This document shows, piece after piece, positions 63,997-64,000 of a stretch of 64,000 nucleotides of DNA; the first letter of the stretch is position 1; each line of letters opens with the position of its first letter. Source of the DNA: Parerythrobacter lacustris (GTDB lineage Bacteria > Pseudomonadota > Alphaproteobacteria > Sphingomonadales > Sphingomonadaceae); NCBI RefSeq assembly GCF_024626475.1, contig NZ_JANKHH010000003.1, positions 310,001-374,000 on the forward strand, in the 5' to 3' direction. Both the position numbers and the translations under genes were made by a program. A model generated the notes under the pieces. That model was not told where the DNA came from. It saw only the letters and a program-made list of their open reading frames with translations, and did not search any database.

Positions 63997-64000
63997 CCCA

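Larger units (their letters stand above)
62146..64000 (+). mobile_element. Second IS1595-family element (left end approximate, right end outside window)
   Basis: Contains an IS1595-type transposase and, convergent with it, three overlapping or adjacent minus-strand passenger ORFs. The left end is placed by the change of sequence style about 45 bp before the transposase start (near GGCGATTATCCCCTTGCGAC); no partner inverted repeat is in view, so neither end nor target duplication can be confirmed. Confidence 0.6.

Overview
The window looks like a chromosomal segment of a GC-rich alphaproteobacterium, most likely order Sphingomonadales, family Erythrobacteraceae or a close relative. This rests on a SciP-type (DUF1153) CtrA inhibitor, the atpHAGDC order with a very short epsilon subunit, a separate cobT, several small proteins of a type I associate with sphingomonads, and many intergenic palindromic repeats. 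No rRNA, tRNA or CRISPR array was recognised.

Layout. 1-3.4 kb: end of a short-chain dehydrogenase, gph, glmU, a small HNH protein and sciP. 3.6-7.4 kb: a PilZ protein, a membrane protein divergent from an Rrf2 regulator across a palindromic operator, and an S9A peptidase. 7.5-12.6 kb: the F1 ATP synthase operon on the minus strand, with repeats inserted between atpC/atpD and atpG/atpA. 12.8-16.9 kb: a TauD-type dioxygenase, a membrane-anchored trypsin-like protease and ada. 16.9-20.3 kb: a signalling cluster with a degenerate HD-GYP protein, a LuxR solo preceded by a lux-box-like dyad and a 25-codon leader ORF, and a FixJ-like protein with a pseudo-receiver. 20.4-24.9 kb: an HTH protein, a CPBP protease, an iron-sulfur photolyase, a lipoprotein and a GST. 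25.2-32.5 kb: a DUF1570-like peptidase lying between priA and a duplicated remnant of the priA 3' end, then a Tat lipoprotein, a small transaldolase and cobT.

32.5-36.1 kb holds a complete 2,256-bp IS1595-family element with 25-bp inverted repeats (22/25 identical) and an 8-bp target duplication. It splits an AT-rich P-loop ATPase gene, and conceptual excision restores one 445-codon frame. 36.2-54.4 kb: a nitroreductase, then a tightly packed three-gene locus: a secreted TPR-CHAT (caspase-like) protein, a TpsB transporter and a 4,113-residue TpsA exoprotein. This is the most interesting system here: a secreted CHAT protease translationally coupled to a two-partner secretion pair, suggesting proteolytic maturation or release of the adhesin. 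54.4-61.3 kb: cysS with a low-GC internal patch, a small membrane protein overlapping a RES-domain gene with altered motif residues, a 2-hydroxyacid dehydrogenase, and a ThDP-enzyme plus aldehyde dehydrogenase pair. 61.5-64 kb: two small genes, then a second IS1595-type transposase facing a three-gene passenger operon that runs off the right edge.

All functional statements come from reading motifs and gene order; no database search was run.
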